Notes: generated by a model not told the origin, from the letters alone. A DNA stretch of 22,918 nt from Patescibacteria group bacterium (GCA_023487095.1 JAMDEL010000103.1:1-22918); one strand, 5' to 3'; positions 1-6,836 are shown, counted from the first letter of the stretch. Numbers and translations are program-made.

Positions 1-12
1 ATTATATGGAAT

Positions 13-41
13 TTTACTTAAGTAGTCAATCCAGGTAAAAT
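13..41 (+). promoter_or_regulatory. Putative tsaE promoter, leaderless type
   Basis: TTTACT (13-18, four of six matches to TTGACA), a 17-nt spacer and TAAAAT (36-41). The predicted transcription start, seven bases past the -10 box, falls on the A of the tsaE ATG at 48. The mRNA would therefore have no leader, which fits the absence of a Shine-Dalgarno sequence. Inferred from sequence only. Confidence 0.5.
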
Positions 42-47
42 ACCTTT

Positions 48-446
48 ATGAAAAGCGTGCTTAAAGCTTCCCTCAAAACCCTGGACAGGCTGGCCGAAGA
101 GCTGGCCGGAAACTTAAAAGGCGGAGAAATTTTGGCTCTGGTCGGGAATTTAGGGGCCGGCAAGACCACTTTTACCCAGAAGCTTGCCAGAAAGCTTAAG
201 GTTAAGGCCAGCGTGCTCAGCCCCACTTTTGTCTTAATGAATTTGTTCAAGGCCAAGCTGAAAAACGGCCGGCCAATAACCCTCTACCACCTGGACCTCT
301 ACCGGACTCGGGACTTTGCCGAGGTGAAGGCTCTGGGCATTACTGAATTCTGGGGACAAAAAAATTCGGTCACGGTCATAGAGTGGGCTGACAAGATAAA
401 AAAACACCTTCCCAAAAATGCGATTGTTATTTACTTCCAAAACTAA
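48..446 (+). CDS. tsaE: tRNA threonylcarbamoyladenosine biosynthesis ATPase TsaE
   Basis: TsaE is the ATPase partner of TsaB and TsaD in making the t6A modification at position 37 of ANN-decoding tRNAs, in the cytoplasm. The 132-residue protein has the family's usual compact size. Walker A GNLGAGKT is at residues 33-40, followed by the SPTF segment, the HLDLYR motif and the VIEWADK segment near the C-terminus, all diagnostic of this family. The start at 48 is the first ATG after a -10-like box and no Shine-Dalgarno sequence is visible. The last 29 nt overlap the start of the vanW-family gene in another frame, so the two are probably co-transcribed and perhaps translationally coupled. tsaB and tsaD are not in the window. 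Confidence 0.93.
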   Translation: MKSVLKASLKTLDRLAEELAGNLKGGEILALVGNLGAGKTTFTQKLARKLKVKASVLSPTFVLMNLFKAKLKNGRPITLYHLDLYRTRDFAEVKALGITEFWGQKNSVTVIEWADKIKKHLPKNAIVIYFQN

Positions 447-1659
447 ATACCTGGTTTTTCTGCTCCCGGCCATGTTCGGCTGCGCTCTTTTGCTGCGGCC
501 GCAATCGGCCAAAGCTGATTTCAGTTTCATTTACCAGGATAAAAAACTTGTAGCGGCTTCTGAAACGGTAAATTCCTGGCATAAGCCGGGAAGCGTGTTT
601 TTAACCACCAACTTGATTGAGGAAAAAGACAGCGAAGCGCTTTTGGCCGCAGAGTACTTTAACCAGCCGGTAATGAAAGAAAAAAAAGGCAGCAGCACTT
701 ACAACTACAGTCCGGCCCTGGTTTACAAATACATAAACGGCCTGGCCAAAGAAATTAACCTGCCGGCCAGGGAACCCGAGCTCACCATACTAAACCAGCG
801 GGCCATTAAGTTTACCCCGCCCCAGAACGGCCTTAACACCGATGTTTTTGAAAGCACAAAAAGCGCGCTCTTTGCTCTGCAGAACGGGCAAAACACCTCC
901 AGCCTGACTGTCAGCGTTTCGGAGCCGAAAACCAAGCTCTCCGACTTAAACGACCTGGGCATAAAAGAATTGGTGGCCAGGGGCGAATCCTCTTTTAAAG
1001 GCAGCCCAAAAAACCGCAGGCACAATATCCAAATCGGGGTGGAAAAAATGGCAGGCGTGATTTTGCTGCCGGGTGAAGAATTCAGTTTCAATAAGTTCCT
1101 GGGCCCTGTGGAAGCCGACCAGGGTTTCGTCCCTGAGCTGGTTATTAAAAAAGACGGCACCAAGCCGGAACTGGGCGGCGGCCTCTGCCAGGTTTCTTCT
1201 ACCACTTTCAGAGCCGCTATGGCCGCGGGGTTGCCGATTAAGGAAAGGAAAAACCACGCTTACGCCGTGCAGTACTATGCTCCCCAGGGCACGGACGCCA
1301 CTATTTACCCCGGCGCAGTTGACCTGAGGTTTGTCAACGATACGCCGGGCAGCCTGCTCATCTGGCCGTACCTAAAAGACAAGGACCATTTAAGTTTTGA
1401 TTTTTACGGCACCAAAGACAGCCGGGCAGTTACGCTCTTAAAGCCCGTGCAGTACGACCGCAAGGAAGACGGCTCAATGAAAGCCACTTGGGAAAGGGAA
1501 GTGGTAAAAAACGGCATAACGAAAAAGGATGTTTTCAAATCGGTGTACCAATCCCCCGCCCTCTTCCACAAGGTAGAAGCTTTTGTTACTTCCTCTTCAA
1601 CCCCCGCCGCCTCGCCCCAAGCCGTTGGCAGCCCTTCACAAACTCCGCCCCAAAACTAA
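418..1659 (+). CDS. Secreted VanW family protein
   Basis: The 413-residue exported protein starts with a signal peptide: basic start, hydrophobic stretch about residues 11-26, and an AKA|D signal peptidase I site after residue 33. Residues about 105-185 look like the peptidoglycan-binding-4 type domain that often precedes VanW. The VanW domain runs about 186-340, with ARGESSF, LLPGEEFSFN, GGGLCQVSSTTF (253-264) and a YPGAVDLRF segment. The tail is rich in Ser, Pro and Ala and probably disordered. VanW proteins are associated with cell-wall and vancomycin-resistance loci, but their biochemical role is not settled. The start inside tsaE is chosen because only it gives a complete signal peptide. 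The gene sits 3 nt before ruvB in a run of same-strand genes. Confidence 0.88.
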   Translation: MRLLFTSKTKYLVFLLPAMFGCALLLRPQSAKADFSFIYQDKKLVAASETVNSWHKPGSVFLTTNLIEEKDSEALLAAEYFNQPVMKEKKGSSTYNYSPALVYKYINGLAKEINLPAREPELTILNQRAIKFTPPQNGLNTDVFESTKSALFALQNGQNTSSLTVSVSEPKTKLSDLNDLGIKELVARGESSFKGSPKNRRHNIQIGVEKMAGVILLPGEEFSFNKFLGPVEADQGFVPELVIKKDGTKPELGGGLCQVSSTTFRAAMAAGLPIKERKNHAYAVQYYAPQGTDATIYPGAVDLRFVNDTPGSLLIWPYLKDKDHLSFDFYGTKDSRAVTLLKPVQYDRKEDGSMKATWEREVVKNGITKKDVFKSVYQSPALFHKVEAFVTSSSTPAASPQAVGSPSQTPPQN

Positions 1660-1662
1660 TTT

Positions 1663-2721
1663 ATGATTCAAGCTCAAAAACCCGAAGACTTAAAAGATGA
1701 ATTTTCTCCTTTAGACGCGGCACAAAACGCGCCCGAGGACATTTCGCTTGACCAAAACCTTAGGCCGGCCAAACTTGCCGATTACGTCGGGCAGGCTGCC
1801 GTGAAAAACAACCTCTCTGTGGTCATGTCCGCTGCCAAACAGCGCGGTGAAACCTTAGAACATATTTTACTTTACGGCCCGCCGGGTTTGGGCAAAACTA
1901 CTCTGGCGCACATTATTGCCAGGGAAATGGGCGCGAACATCAAAGTCACTTCGGGTCCGGCCATTGAACGCGCTGGCGACCTGGCTTCGCTGCTCACCAA
2001 TTTGGAGGCCGGGGATGTCTTGTTTATAGATGAAATCCACCGGCTCAACAAAGCCGTGGAAGAAGTGCTGTATCCGGCCATGGAAGATTATGTTTTGGAT
2101 ATTATCTTGGGCAAAGGCCCGGGTGCCCGGAGTATCCGTATGGAGCTGCCCCGTTTTACCTTAATCGGCGCAACCACGCGTATCGGCCTCCTTTCTTCAC
2201 CTTTAAGGGACCGCTTTGGCGCCACCTATCGCCTGGAGTACTACGAACAGCCGGAATTGGAAAAAATTATCACCAGAAGCGCCGAAATTCTGAAGGCTAA
2301 AATTGACGCGGCGGCTGCCGGAGAGCTGGCAAAAAGAAGCCGTTTTACCCCCCGTATTGCCAACCGACTCTTGAAACGCACCCGCGATTTTGCCCAGGTT
2401 TTTGGCCATGATACAATTAACCTGACCGCGGCCCAAAAGGCTTTGGATTTGCTTGAGGTTGATTCTCTGGGACTGGATAAGAATGACCGCCGCATCCTGG
2501 ACGTGCTGATAAATAAATTTTCTGGAAAAGCTGTCGGATTAAACACTCTAGCCGCAGCCACGGGCGAAGAGGAAGACACGATTACCGACATCCATGAACC
2601 TTTTTTAATCCGCCTTGGCCTCTTGGCCAAAACCCCCAAAGGCAGGCAAGCCACGCAAGGTGCCTACCAGCACCTGGGGCTTACCCCGCCACCTTCCGCT
2701 GGCCAGGCTTCCCTGCTTTAA
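1663..2721 (+). CDS. ruvB: Holliday junction branch migration helicase RuvB
   Basis: RuvB is the hexameric AAA+ motor that, with RuvA, drives branch migration of Holliday junctions for recombination repair. The 352-residue protein is of normal family length. It shows the RuvB N-terminal block ([12 protein letters not shown]), Walker [10 protein letters not shown] (72-80), the [12 protein letters not shown] segment, Walker [10 protein letters not shown], sensor-1 GATTR, the PLRDRFG arginine-finger region and a C-terminal winged helix (ending [18 protein letters not shown]). The ATG follows the vanW-family stop after only 3 nt. ruvC lies far away, near 21.7-22.2 kb on the other strand, and ruvA is not in the window, so the ruv genes are split here. 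Confidence 0.97.
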   Translation: MIQAQKPEDLKDEFSPLDAAQNAPEDISLDQNLRPAKLADYVGQAAVKNNLSVVMSAAKQRGETLEHILLYGPPGLGKTTLAHIIAREMGANIKVTSGPAIERAGDLASLLTNLEAGDVLFIDEIHRLNKAVEEVLYPAMEDYVLDIILGKGPGARSIRMELPRFTLIGATTRIGLLSSPLRDRFGATYRLEYYEQPELEKIITRSAEILKAKIDAAAAGELAKRSRFTPRIANRLLKRTRDFAQVFGHDTINLTAAQKALDLLEVDSLGLDKNDRRILDVLINKFSGKAVGLNTLAAATGEEEDTITDIHEPFLIRLGLLAKTPKGRQATQGAYQHLGLTPPPSAGQASLL

Positions 2722-2737
2722 TTTAACCAACAAACGT

Positions 2738-2950
2738 ATGGATCTTTCCAGCCCGATAAACCTTCTCATTGCAGGCATCTACTTCGTGATTACGGCGGGC
2801 CTGTGTTTCTTCTCCCTCTTTGCAGTTTACGTTTTGGTCCGCTACGCCCAATCGCGCATACTGGCCATTGGCATCAGCCTGTTATACGGCTTTTTCTTTT
2901 TGACCATTTTGTCCGCCTCTTACAATAACCTGCAGCAAATTTTAAAATAA
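2738..2950 (+). CDS. Small two-helix membrane protein, unknown function
   Basis: This 70-residue protein has two hydrophobic segments, about residues 8-34 and 41-60, and a short polar C-terminus (SASYNNLQQILK). I do not recognise the family. A longer frame opens upstream inside ruvB, but its extra residues are a shadow of the ruvB tail. The ATG at 2738, 16 nt after the ruvB stop, gives a protein that begins directly at the membrane segment. The gene ends 5 nt before the PH-domain gene, so it is probably in the same operon. The coding call rests on the clean hydrophobic pattern, tight spacing and open frame. No Shine-Dalgarno sequence is seen. Confidence 0.7.
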   Translation: MDLSSPINLLIAGIYFVITAGLCFFSLFAVYVLVRYAQSRILAIGISLLYGFFFLTILSASYNNLQQILK

Positions 2951-2955
2951 CCCCC

Positions 2956-3492
2956 ATGCGACGCCTATTTCCCAGCCAACAGGAAGAAGAAAAAGTCTTT
3001 TTGGTAATCCGGGAACACTGGTTCCATCTCTTTTTAAAAATTGTAGTCTGGCTGATGTTTGTGGCTGCGCTGCTGGCTTTTAACAAATACACGCCCGAGT
3101 ACGTACCGGCCCTGTTAGAAGGAACCATGGGCGCCGTCACCCGGTTGTTTACCCAAGTCTACACTTTGTTTTTGACATTAAGTATTTTTGTCATCTGGCT
3201 TTCTTACTACTTAAACATGCAGATTATCACCGACAGGCGAATTGTGGATGTTGACCAGGCGGGCCTATTCTCCCACACCGTATCAGAGCTGCATATTGAA
3301 AACATTGAGGATGTTACCAGCGAGACCAAAGGCCTTTTTGGAACCCTGTTCAATTACGGCATGGTGTACGTCCAGACCGCGGCCAGCGTGGAACGCTTTG
3401 AGTTTGACAACGTGCCCAATCCCGCAGCTATTGAAAAGCTGATTTTAGACCTCTACGAAAAAAATCCTCACGGGGGCCTCCACAAAGCCTAA
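2956..3492 (+). CDS. Bacterial PH-domain (YdbS/bPH2-type) membrane protein
   Basis: The 178-residue protein has two transmembrane helices (about 25-42 and 66-86) followed by a bacterial pleckstrin-homology domain (about 88-155). The domain carries the usual ITDRRIVDVD start, the ELHIENIEDV strand-turn, and the GTLFNYGMVYVQTA strands. This is the layout of PF03703-type membrane proteins, a widespread family without a firm molecular function, often placed near envelope genes. It follows the small membrane protein by 5 nt. A 66-nt gap separates it from manC, and the gap holds only a weak GCCTT/AAGGC inverted repeat. Family assignment is good; function is not inferred. Confidence 0.82.
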   Translation: MRRLFPSQQEEEKVFLVIREHWFHLFLKIVVWLMFVAALLAFNKYTPEYVPALLEGTMGAVTRLFTQVYTLFLTLSIFVIWLSYYLNMQIITDRRIVDVDQAGLFSHTVSELHIENIEDVTSETKGLFGTLFNYGMVYVQTAASVERFEFDNVPNPAAIEKLILDLYEKNPHGGLHKA

Positions 3493-3558
3493 AAGCCTTG
3501 TTTAACCTTTAAGGCAGGGACTTTTTTGAATTATTATTTTTTAACTTAACTCGCACAC

Positions 3559-4623
3559 ATGTTTGCACTGCTCATGGCCGGCGGCCAAGGCACCAGGCTC
3601 TGGCCCGTCTCCAGAAAATCCAAACCCAAACAGCTCCTAAAACTGATTGAGGACAAAACCCTGCTGGAAGCCACCTACCACCGGCTGCTCAACGGCTTTT
3701 CTCCGCAGGAAATTTTTATAGCCACCACTTCCGACTATAAAAAACACATTAGGAAACAGCTCCCGGAAATCCCGAAAGACAACTACTCCATTGAACCGGA
3801 GCTCAAAGACCGCGGTCCGGCTTTGGGTTTGGCGGCCCTGCTTATGCATGCCAAAGACCGGCAAAGTATTTTTGTGACTTCCTGGAGCGACCATTACATA
3901 AAAAATCAAAACGCTTACTTCAAGACACTAAAAACGGCCGAACAGGTTGTAAACAAACACCCTGGTTCTTTTGTCACTGTCGGAGTAAAACCCACCCACC
4001 CGCACACGGGTTTAGGCTACATCAAGCTTGGAAAAAAATTGGGACCCAAAGCTTATCGGGTTTCTTCCTTTAAAGAGAAACCGGACTTAAAAACCGCGGA
4101 ACGCTTTCTAAAAAGCAAGCAATACTTGTGGAATACGGGTTACTTTATCTGCCGCACCGAGCGGCTCTTGGAGCTCTACGCCCAGCACTTGCCGGAAATC
4201 TACTCTTTGCTTATGAAAATCAAGCCGTATATTGGCAGCATAAAACAGCAGTGGGCCATAAACACCTTTTACCCCCGCATGCCTAAAGTGGATATTGAGA
4301 AAGGCTTGATTGAAAAACTTTCTGATGTTGCGGCGGTGGAAGCCGTGTTCGATTGGGCGGATATTGGCAGCTGGCAAATTATTAAAGACGTACTTTCAGA
4401 AAAAAAGGATAATTTGATTAAAGGCCTAGCCCTACACCACAAAGCTGAAGGCAGTTTAATTTATAACTTTGAAAAAAAACTCGTGGCGGTCACGGGCCTT
4501 AAAGACATTATTGTGGTTAACACCAAGGATGCGCTGCTGATTGCGCCCAAAAACCAAAGCGAGGCAGTCAAAGAACTCATAGAAAAAATCAAAGCTGACC
4601 CGGATTTAAAAAAATATTTATAA
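3559..4623 (+). CDS. manC: Mannose-1-phosphate guanylyltransferase
   Basis: The enzyme makes GDP-mannose from mannose-1-phosphate and GTP, the donor for mannose-containing or GDP-sugar-derived surface glycans. The 354-residue length matches the single-domain form; the C-terminal cupin isomerase domain of bifunctional ManC/AlgA is absent. Visible motifs are the nucleotide-binding signature GGQGTRLWPVSR (8-19), KPKQ just after it, TSWSDHYI where many relatives have PxDH, FKEKPD, LWNTGYF and DWADIGSW, then a left-handed beta-helix-like tail with GLKDIIVV and TKDALLI. No Shine-Dalgarno or convincing -10 was found directly upstream, so it may be read from the upstream operon. A strong terminator follows. 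It may feed the glycan pathway that the O-antigen ligase-family gene at 16.3-17.5 kb also suggests. Confidence 0.93.
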   Translation: MFALLMAGGQGTRLWPVSRKSKPKQLLKLIEDKTLLEATYHRLLNGFSPQEIFIATTSDYKKHIRKQLPEIPKDNYSIEPELKDRGPALGLAALLMHAKDRQSIFVTSWSDHYIKNQNAYFKTLKTAEQVVNKHPGSFVTVGVKPTHPHTGLGYIKLGKKLGPKAYRVSSFKEKPDLKTAERFLKSKQYLWNTGYFICRTERLLELYAQHLPEIYSLLMKIKPYIGSIKQQWAINTFYPRMPKVDIEKGLIEKLSDVAAVEAVFDWADIGSWQIIKDVLSEKKDNLIKGLALHHKAEGSLIYNFEKKLVAVTGLKDIIVVNTKDALLIAPKNQSEAVKELIEKIKADPDLKKYL

Positions 4624-4637
4624 TTTCACTTCTTTTT

Positions 4638-4665
4638 CCTCCGCTAACGGCGGAGGTTTTTATTT
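4638..4665 (+). terminator. Intrinsic terminator after manC
   Basis: Seven-bp stem CCTCCGC/GCGGAGG with a 5-nt loop (TAACG), followed by a T-rich run. It lies 15 nt after the manC stop and isolates the downstream small-gene unit. The CCTCCGC/GCGGAGG arms recur in the tyrS-ruvC terminator near 21.65 kb. Confidence 0.85.
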
Positions 4666-4670
4666 ATAAC

Positions 4671-4699
4671 TGGACAAAAAAACTTGTTTGTGGTATTTT
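4671..4699 (+). promoter_or_regulatory. Putative promoter of the small membrane-protein pair
   Basis: TGGACA (4671-4676; five of six to TTGACA), a 17-nt spacer and TATTTT (4694-4699). The predicted start is near 4706, giving a leader of about 27 nt that contains the AAAGGAGG ribosome site. Unlike several neighbours, this transcript would have a leader. Confidence 0.5.
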
Positions 4700-4732
4700 T
4701 TAAAGTCCGACCAACAGAAAGGAGGGCGGAAA

Positions 4733-4876
4733 GTGTCGGGCAAGCTAATACGGCTTAGCAAGAAAAACGAACGCGCCACTCCCTTGGAGTGGCTGATGCT
4801 AGGATTGTTTTTTGTGGGGGCTTGGGCCTTCATTATTTGGGGAAGCCTAAAGCTTTACCACAAGTTCTTCGGCTGA
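4733..4876 (+). CDS. Small single-helix membrane protein (47 aa), unknown
   Basis: The gene starts with GTG at 4733 because AAAGGAGG (4718-4725) sits at ideal spacing before it; an in-frame ATG 45 nt upstream lacks such a site and lies in the promoter. The product is 47 residues: a basic, polar N-terminus (about 1-17, SGKLIRLSKKNERATP), one hydrophobic helix (about 18-39, Trp/Phe-rich) and a short basic end. The positive N-terminus would usually stay inside the cell. It stops with TGA. I do not recognise it. It is followed after 29 nt by a second tiny membrane protein, and the two share a promoter and terminator, so they form an isolated two-gene unit. Confidence 0.68.
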   Translation: MSGKLIRLSKKNERATPLEWLMLGLFFVGAWAFIIWGSLKLYHKFFG

Positions 4877-4905
4877 ATCGAATACCAGGGTAAGGAGGAA
4901 ACACA

Positions 4906-5028
4906 ATGCCACAGAGCCTGTTCGGCGACGACAACGGCCCCAAGCCAGCCGGTAAGTCCCCGGTCAAACTCATCGTCGGCCTACTGCTCGCAGTTATCAT
5001 TGTCGCCGGTTACTTTCTTCTCAAGTAG
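4906..5028 (+). CDS. Small single-helix membrane protein (40 aa), unknown
   Basis: ATG at 4906 follows a strong AAGGAGG site (4892-4898) with 7-nt spacing. The 40-residue product has an acidic-to-basic Gly/Pro-rich head (SLFGDDNGPKPAGKSP, residues 4-19) and one hydrophobic helix (about 21-38) ending in a terminal Lys. Codons are unusually C-ending (GTC, CTC, ATC, GGC, GAC) compared with the A/T-leaning neighbours. That could mean high expression or a different origin. No family is recognised. Support comes from the ribosome site, the coherent tail-anchored-like layout, and the promoter and terminator around the pair. Whether the two proteins interact is not known. Confidence 0.66.
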   Translation: MPQSLFGDDNGPKPAGKSPVKLIVGLLLAVIIVAGYFLLK

Positions 5029-5061
5029 CCGAAGACCGACCATCCATCAGTCAACCAGGCC

Positions 5062-5122
5062 AGCCCCGCCTGAAACCATTCGCAACCGGAGGTTTGCGAA
5101 ATATGGTTTAAAGGGGCTTTTT
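5062..5122 (+). terminator. Elaborate hairpin terminator after the small-gene pair
   Basis: Outer stem AGCCCC (5062-5067) pairs with GGGGCT (5113-5118). Inside it, AAACCA-TTCGCAA pairs with TTGCGAA-(ATA bulge)-TGGTTT, leaving a loop with CCGGAGG. A run of five T follows. This is far larger than the other terminators in the window. It probably ends the small-gene transcript, but the extra 13-bp inner arm may have another role in the RNA. Confidence 0.7.
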
Positions 5123-5126
5123 CATT

Positions 5127-5135
5127 TGCTATAAT
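5127..5135 (+). promoter_or_regulatory. Extended -10 promoter of msrA, near-leaderless
   Basis: TGCTATAAT (5127-5135) is a perfect extended -10 element. The predicted start is about 5142, only 3 nt before the msrA ATG. TTTAAA (5107-5112) at 17-nt spacing is a poor -35, which is common when the extended -10 is present. It overlaps the end of the preceding terminator. Confidence 0.6.
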
Positions 5136-5144
5136 AATTCCACT

Positions 5145-5687
5145 ATGATCCAAACTTTGGAAACCGCGTATTTCGGCTCCGGCTGCTTCTGGTGCACAGA
5201 GGCAATATTTAAAAATTTAAAGGGTGTGGTTTCGGTCGTTTCCGGCTACGGCGGCGGCAATGTGGAAAACCCCAGTTACGAAGCTGTCAGCTCGGGTAAA
5301 ACCGGCCATGCTGAGTGTGCAAAAATTGAATTTAACCCATCGGAAATCTCTTACGAAAAACTCGCCGAGGTTTTTTTCCTCACCCACGACCCCGCCACCT
5401 TAAACCGCCAGGGCAACGACGTGGGCGAACAATACCGCAGTATTATTTTTTATCTCACAGGCGAACAAAAGTCAGTGGCGGAAAAAATTAAAACTGAAAT
5501 TGAAAAAGAAGGCGTCTACCCTTCCCCAATCATTACCCAAATTGAGCCTTTTAAAAACTTTTTTCCTGCAGAGAACTACCACCAAAACTATTTTGAGAAC
5601 AACCCCAACGCGCCTTATTGCCAGGTGGTAATTAATCCCAAAATTGCCAAGTTTAGACAAAAATTCTCAGCCATGCTTAAAAGTTAA
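5145..5687 (+). CDS. msrA: Peptide methionine-S-sulfoxide reductase MsrA
   Basis: MsrA reduces the S-epimer of methionine sulfoxide in proteins, repairing oxidative damage. The 180-residue protein is of normal length. The active-site motif GCFWCTEA begins at residue 13, with catalytic Cys14. It is followed by SGYGGG, the HDPATLNRQGNDVGEQYRS block and the ENYHQNYF motif. A Cys in APYCQVV near the C-terminus could serve as the resolving residue. No signal peptide is seen, so it should be cytoplasmic. It is a single-gene unit with its own extended -10 promoter and a terminator overlapping its stop codon. No msrB is in the window. Confidence 0.96.
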   Translation: MIQTLETAYFGSGCFWCTEAIFKNLKGVVSVVSGYGGGNVENPSYEAVSSGKTGHAECAKIEFNPSEISYEKLAEVFFLTHDPATLNRQGNDVGEQYRSIIFYLTGEQKSVAEKIKTEIEKEGVYPSPIITQIEPFKNFFPAENYHQNYFENNPNAPYCQVVINPKIAKFRQKFSAMLKS

Positions 5688-5709
5688 AACCCCCAAAATC
5701 GGGGGTTTT
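5686..5709. terminator. Bidirectional terminator between msrA and the ATL gene
   Basis: AAAACCCCC (5686-5694), loop AAAATC and GGGGGTTTT (5701-5709). The A-run on one side and the T-run on the other let it work for both converging transcripts. Its left arm begins inside the msrA TAA stop, and its right arm ends 1 nt before the ATL stop codon. Confidence 0.85.
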
Positions 5710-5710
5710 G

Positions 5711-6028
5711 TTATAGTTTTTTGGTCCGGTACTTTTCCATTTCCAGTGTAAATTCAGAGCTGACTTTTACCCCTTCCTTTTCTAGAAGAGCCTTTTGTTG
5801 CAGTTTGGTTGCAGTGGGATTGCCCTTAATGGAGATTTCTCCCTTGTTATTGACCACGCGCCACCAGGGAAATAGCCGACCAGGAAAATCACTGCCGCGT
5901 AAGACCCACCCCACCTGGCGGGCCGCCCTAGGGCGGCCTAAGGCTGCGGCAATCTGTCCATAGCTGGCAACTTCTCCTTTAGGAATTTTACTGACCAGGC
6001 TTAAGACTTGCTCTTTAAATTCGCTCAT
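5711..6028 (-). CDS. atl: Alkyltransferase-like protein (MGMT-fold, no active Cys)
   Basis: The 105-residue protein corresponds to the DNA-binding C-terminal domain of O6-alkylguanine-DNA alkyltransferases: KIPKGEVASYGQIAAALGRP (helix-turn-helix), then AARQVGWVLR, then the active-site region. The usual P-C-H-R-V active site reads P-W-W-R-V (about residues 54-58), so the methyl-accepting Cys is gone. Such proteins (ATLs) bind O6-alkylguanine lesions and hand them to nucleotide excision repair instead of repairing them directly. That role is known for the family and inferred here. Its start overlaps the end of the YgjP-like gene by 14 nt, so it is the last gene of a three-gene operon. Confidence 0.88.
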   Translation of the reverse strand: MSEFKEQVLSLVSKIPKGEVASYGQIAAALGRPRAARQVGWVLRGSDFPGRLFPWWRVVNNKGEISIKGNPTATKLQQKALLEKEGVKVSSEFTLEMEKYRTKKL

Positions 6029-6566
6029 GGTTTTTTAGCTCCTTGCGGCAAATTTTGTATTCGGGAATGGTTTTGGCCACCAATGCCCAAAATTTTTCTG
6101 AGTGATTAAATTCTTTTAAATGGCAAAGTTCGTGCACCACAAGATAGTCCACCAGCCGCTCGTCCAATTTTACAATCTTATAATTAAAATTTAGATTAAG
6201 TTTTTTGCTGCAGCTACCCCATCGGGTGCTTTGGTTTTTGATGTTAATTCGATTATAACCAAAACCATAAAACTGGTTCCAGTAATCCACTTTATATTTT
6301 GCCAATGCCAAAGCCTGGACCTTAAAAGCCAAGTATTCTTTTCTGGGGAGCTGAGTTGCCGAATTTTGGGGGTGTTTTTTAAAAAAATCCAGCTTTTCTA
6401 TAATCCAGGAGGTTTTTTGCCTGACAAAATCTTCCAAGCGGCGCAGGTCAAAACCCCAAGGCGCCGTAACCACCACCATGCCCGTACAATAGACCGCAAG
6501 CCTTAAATGGCGTGCGCGCCGGCTGCGCCTTAAGGTATAGTTGATGGCCTGGTCTTTCGTCTTCAT
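6015..6566 (-). CDS. YgjP-like (DUF45) zinc metalloprotease
   Basis: The 183-residue protein belongs to the YgjP/DUF45 group related to SprT and WLM peptidases. It has the upstream TRWGSCS motif (114-120), then the zinc signature HELCH (145-149), and a third ligand candidate in NHSEKFW (His155). It has no signal peptide or membrane segment, so a cytoplasmic enzyme is likely. The natural substrate of this family is not well known. It overlaps the ywbE stop by 4 nt (ATGA type) and the ATL start by 14 nt, so all three are probably translated from one mRNA. Confidence 0.9.
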   Translation of the reverse strand: MKTKDQAINYTLRRSRRARHLRLAVYCTGMVVVTAPWGFDLRRLEDFVRQKTSWIIEKLDFFKKHPQNSATQLPRKEYLAFKVQALALAKYKVDYWNQFYGFGYNRINIKNQSTRWGSCSKKLNLNFNYKIVKLDERLVDYLVVHELCHLKEFNHSEKFWALVAKTIPEYKICRKELKNHERI

Positions 6567-6763
6567 TCGCGGCTAAAAATTTCTTGCACCCTGCCTATCT
6601 GCCCATCCTTAAGGCGCACCTTGATGCCATGGGGGTGGAATTGGGAGTTAGTTAGAATATCATCAACAAAGCCGCGTGTCAGCTTGCCGGTTCTTTGGTC
6701 AGCCTTTAAGACAACATCAACCTCGTCTCCGATATTTATATCTTCTCTTTTTTTCCCGTCCAT
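6563..6763 (-). CDS. ywbE: YwbE family protein (DUF2196)
   Basis: The 66-residue protein matches the small YwbE family almost along its entire length. It contains the conserved VLKADQRTGKLTRG block (17-30), then DILTNS, HPHGIKVRL and GQIGRVQEI. The family has no established function; the fold looks like a small beta-barrel and might bind nucleic acid, but that is a guess. It is the first gene of a minus-strand operon with the YgjP-like protease and the ATL protein. The predicted transcription start coincides with its ATG. Confidence 0.93.
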   Translation of the reverse strand: MDGKKREDINIGDEVDVVLKADQRTGKLTRGFVDDILTNSQFHPHGIKVRLKDGQIGRVQEIFSRE

Positions 6764-6769
6764 GTGAAT

Positions 6770-6778
6770 ATTATATCA
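6770..6778 (-). promoter_or_regulatory. Extended -10 promoter of the ywbE operon, leaderless
   Basis: Read on the minus strand, TGATATAAT is a perfect extended -10 (TATAAT at 6775-6770). The predicted transcription start is 6763, exactly the A of the ywbE ATG. No good -35 is present at 17 nt (GTACCC). Confidence 0.6.
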
Positions 6779-6819
6779 CTTTAAAAAAGCCCGGGTACTG
6801 GATGAAGACGGGGTCCTGG

Positions 6820-6835
6820 GGAAACCTAAGTTTCC
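6820..6835. repeat. Short inverted repeat next to the helicase -35 box
   Basis: GGAAAC-CTAA-GTTTCC, a perfect 6-bp inverted repeat ending 1 nt before the TTGACA of the helicase promoter. It could be an operator for that promoter or the divergent ywbE one. Evidence is only symmetry and position. Confidence 0.35.
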
Positions 6836-6836
6836 A

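Noticed and set aside
2615..2737. Longer start for the 70-aa membrane protein inside ruvB
   Set aside because: The extra 41 residues are an out-of-frame reading of the conserved ruvB tail; the ATG at 2738 gives a clean membrane protein.
3495..3515. GCCTT/AAGGC inverted repeat after the PH-domain gene as a terminator
   Set aside because: The stem is only 5 bp with an 11-nt loop and the T-run begins several bases later, so transcription probably continues into manC.
5029..5061. A further tiny gene after the 40-aa membrane protein
   Set aside because: No start codon with a ribosome site is present and the segment leads straight into the terminator stem.
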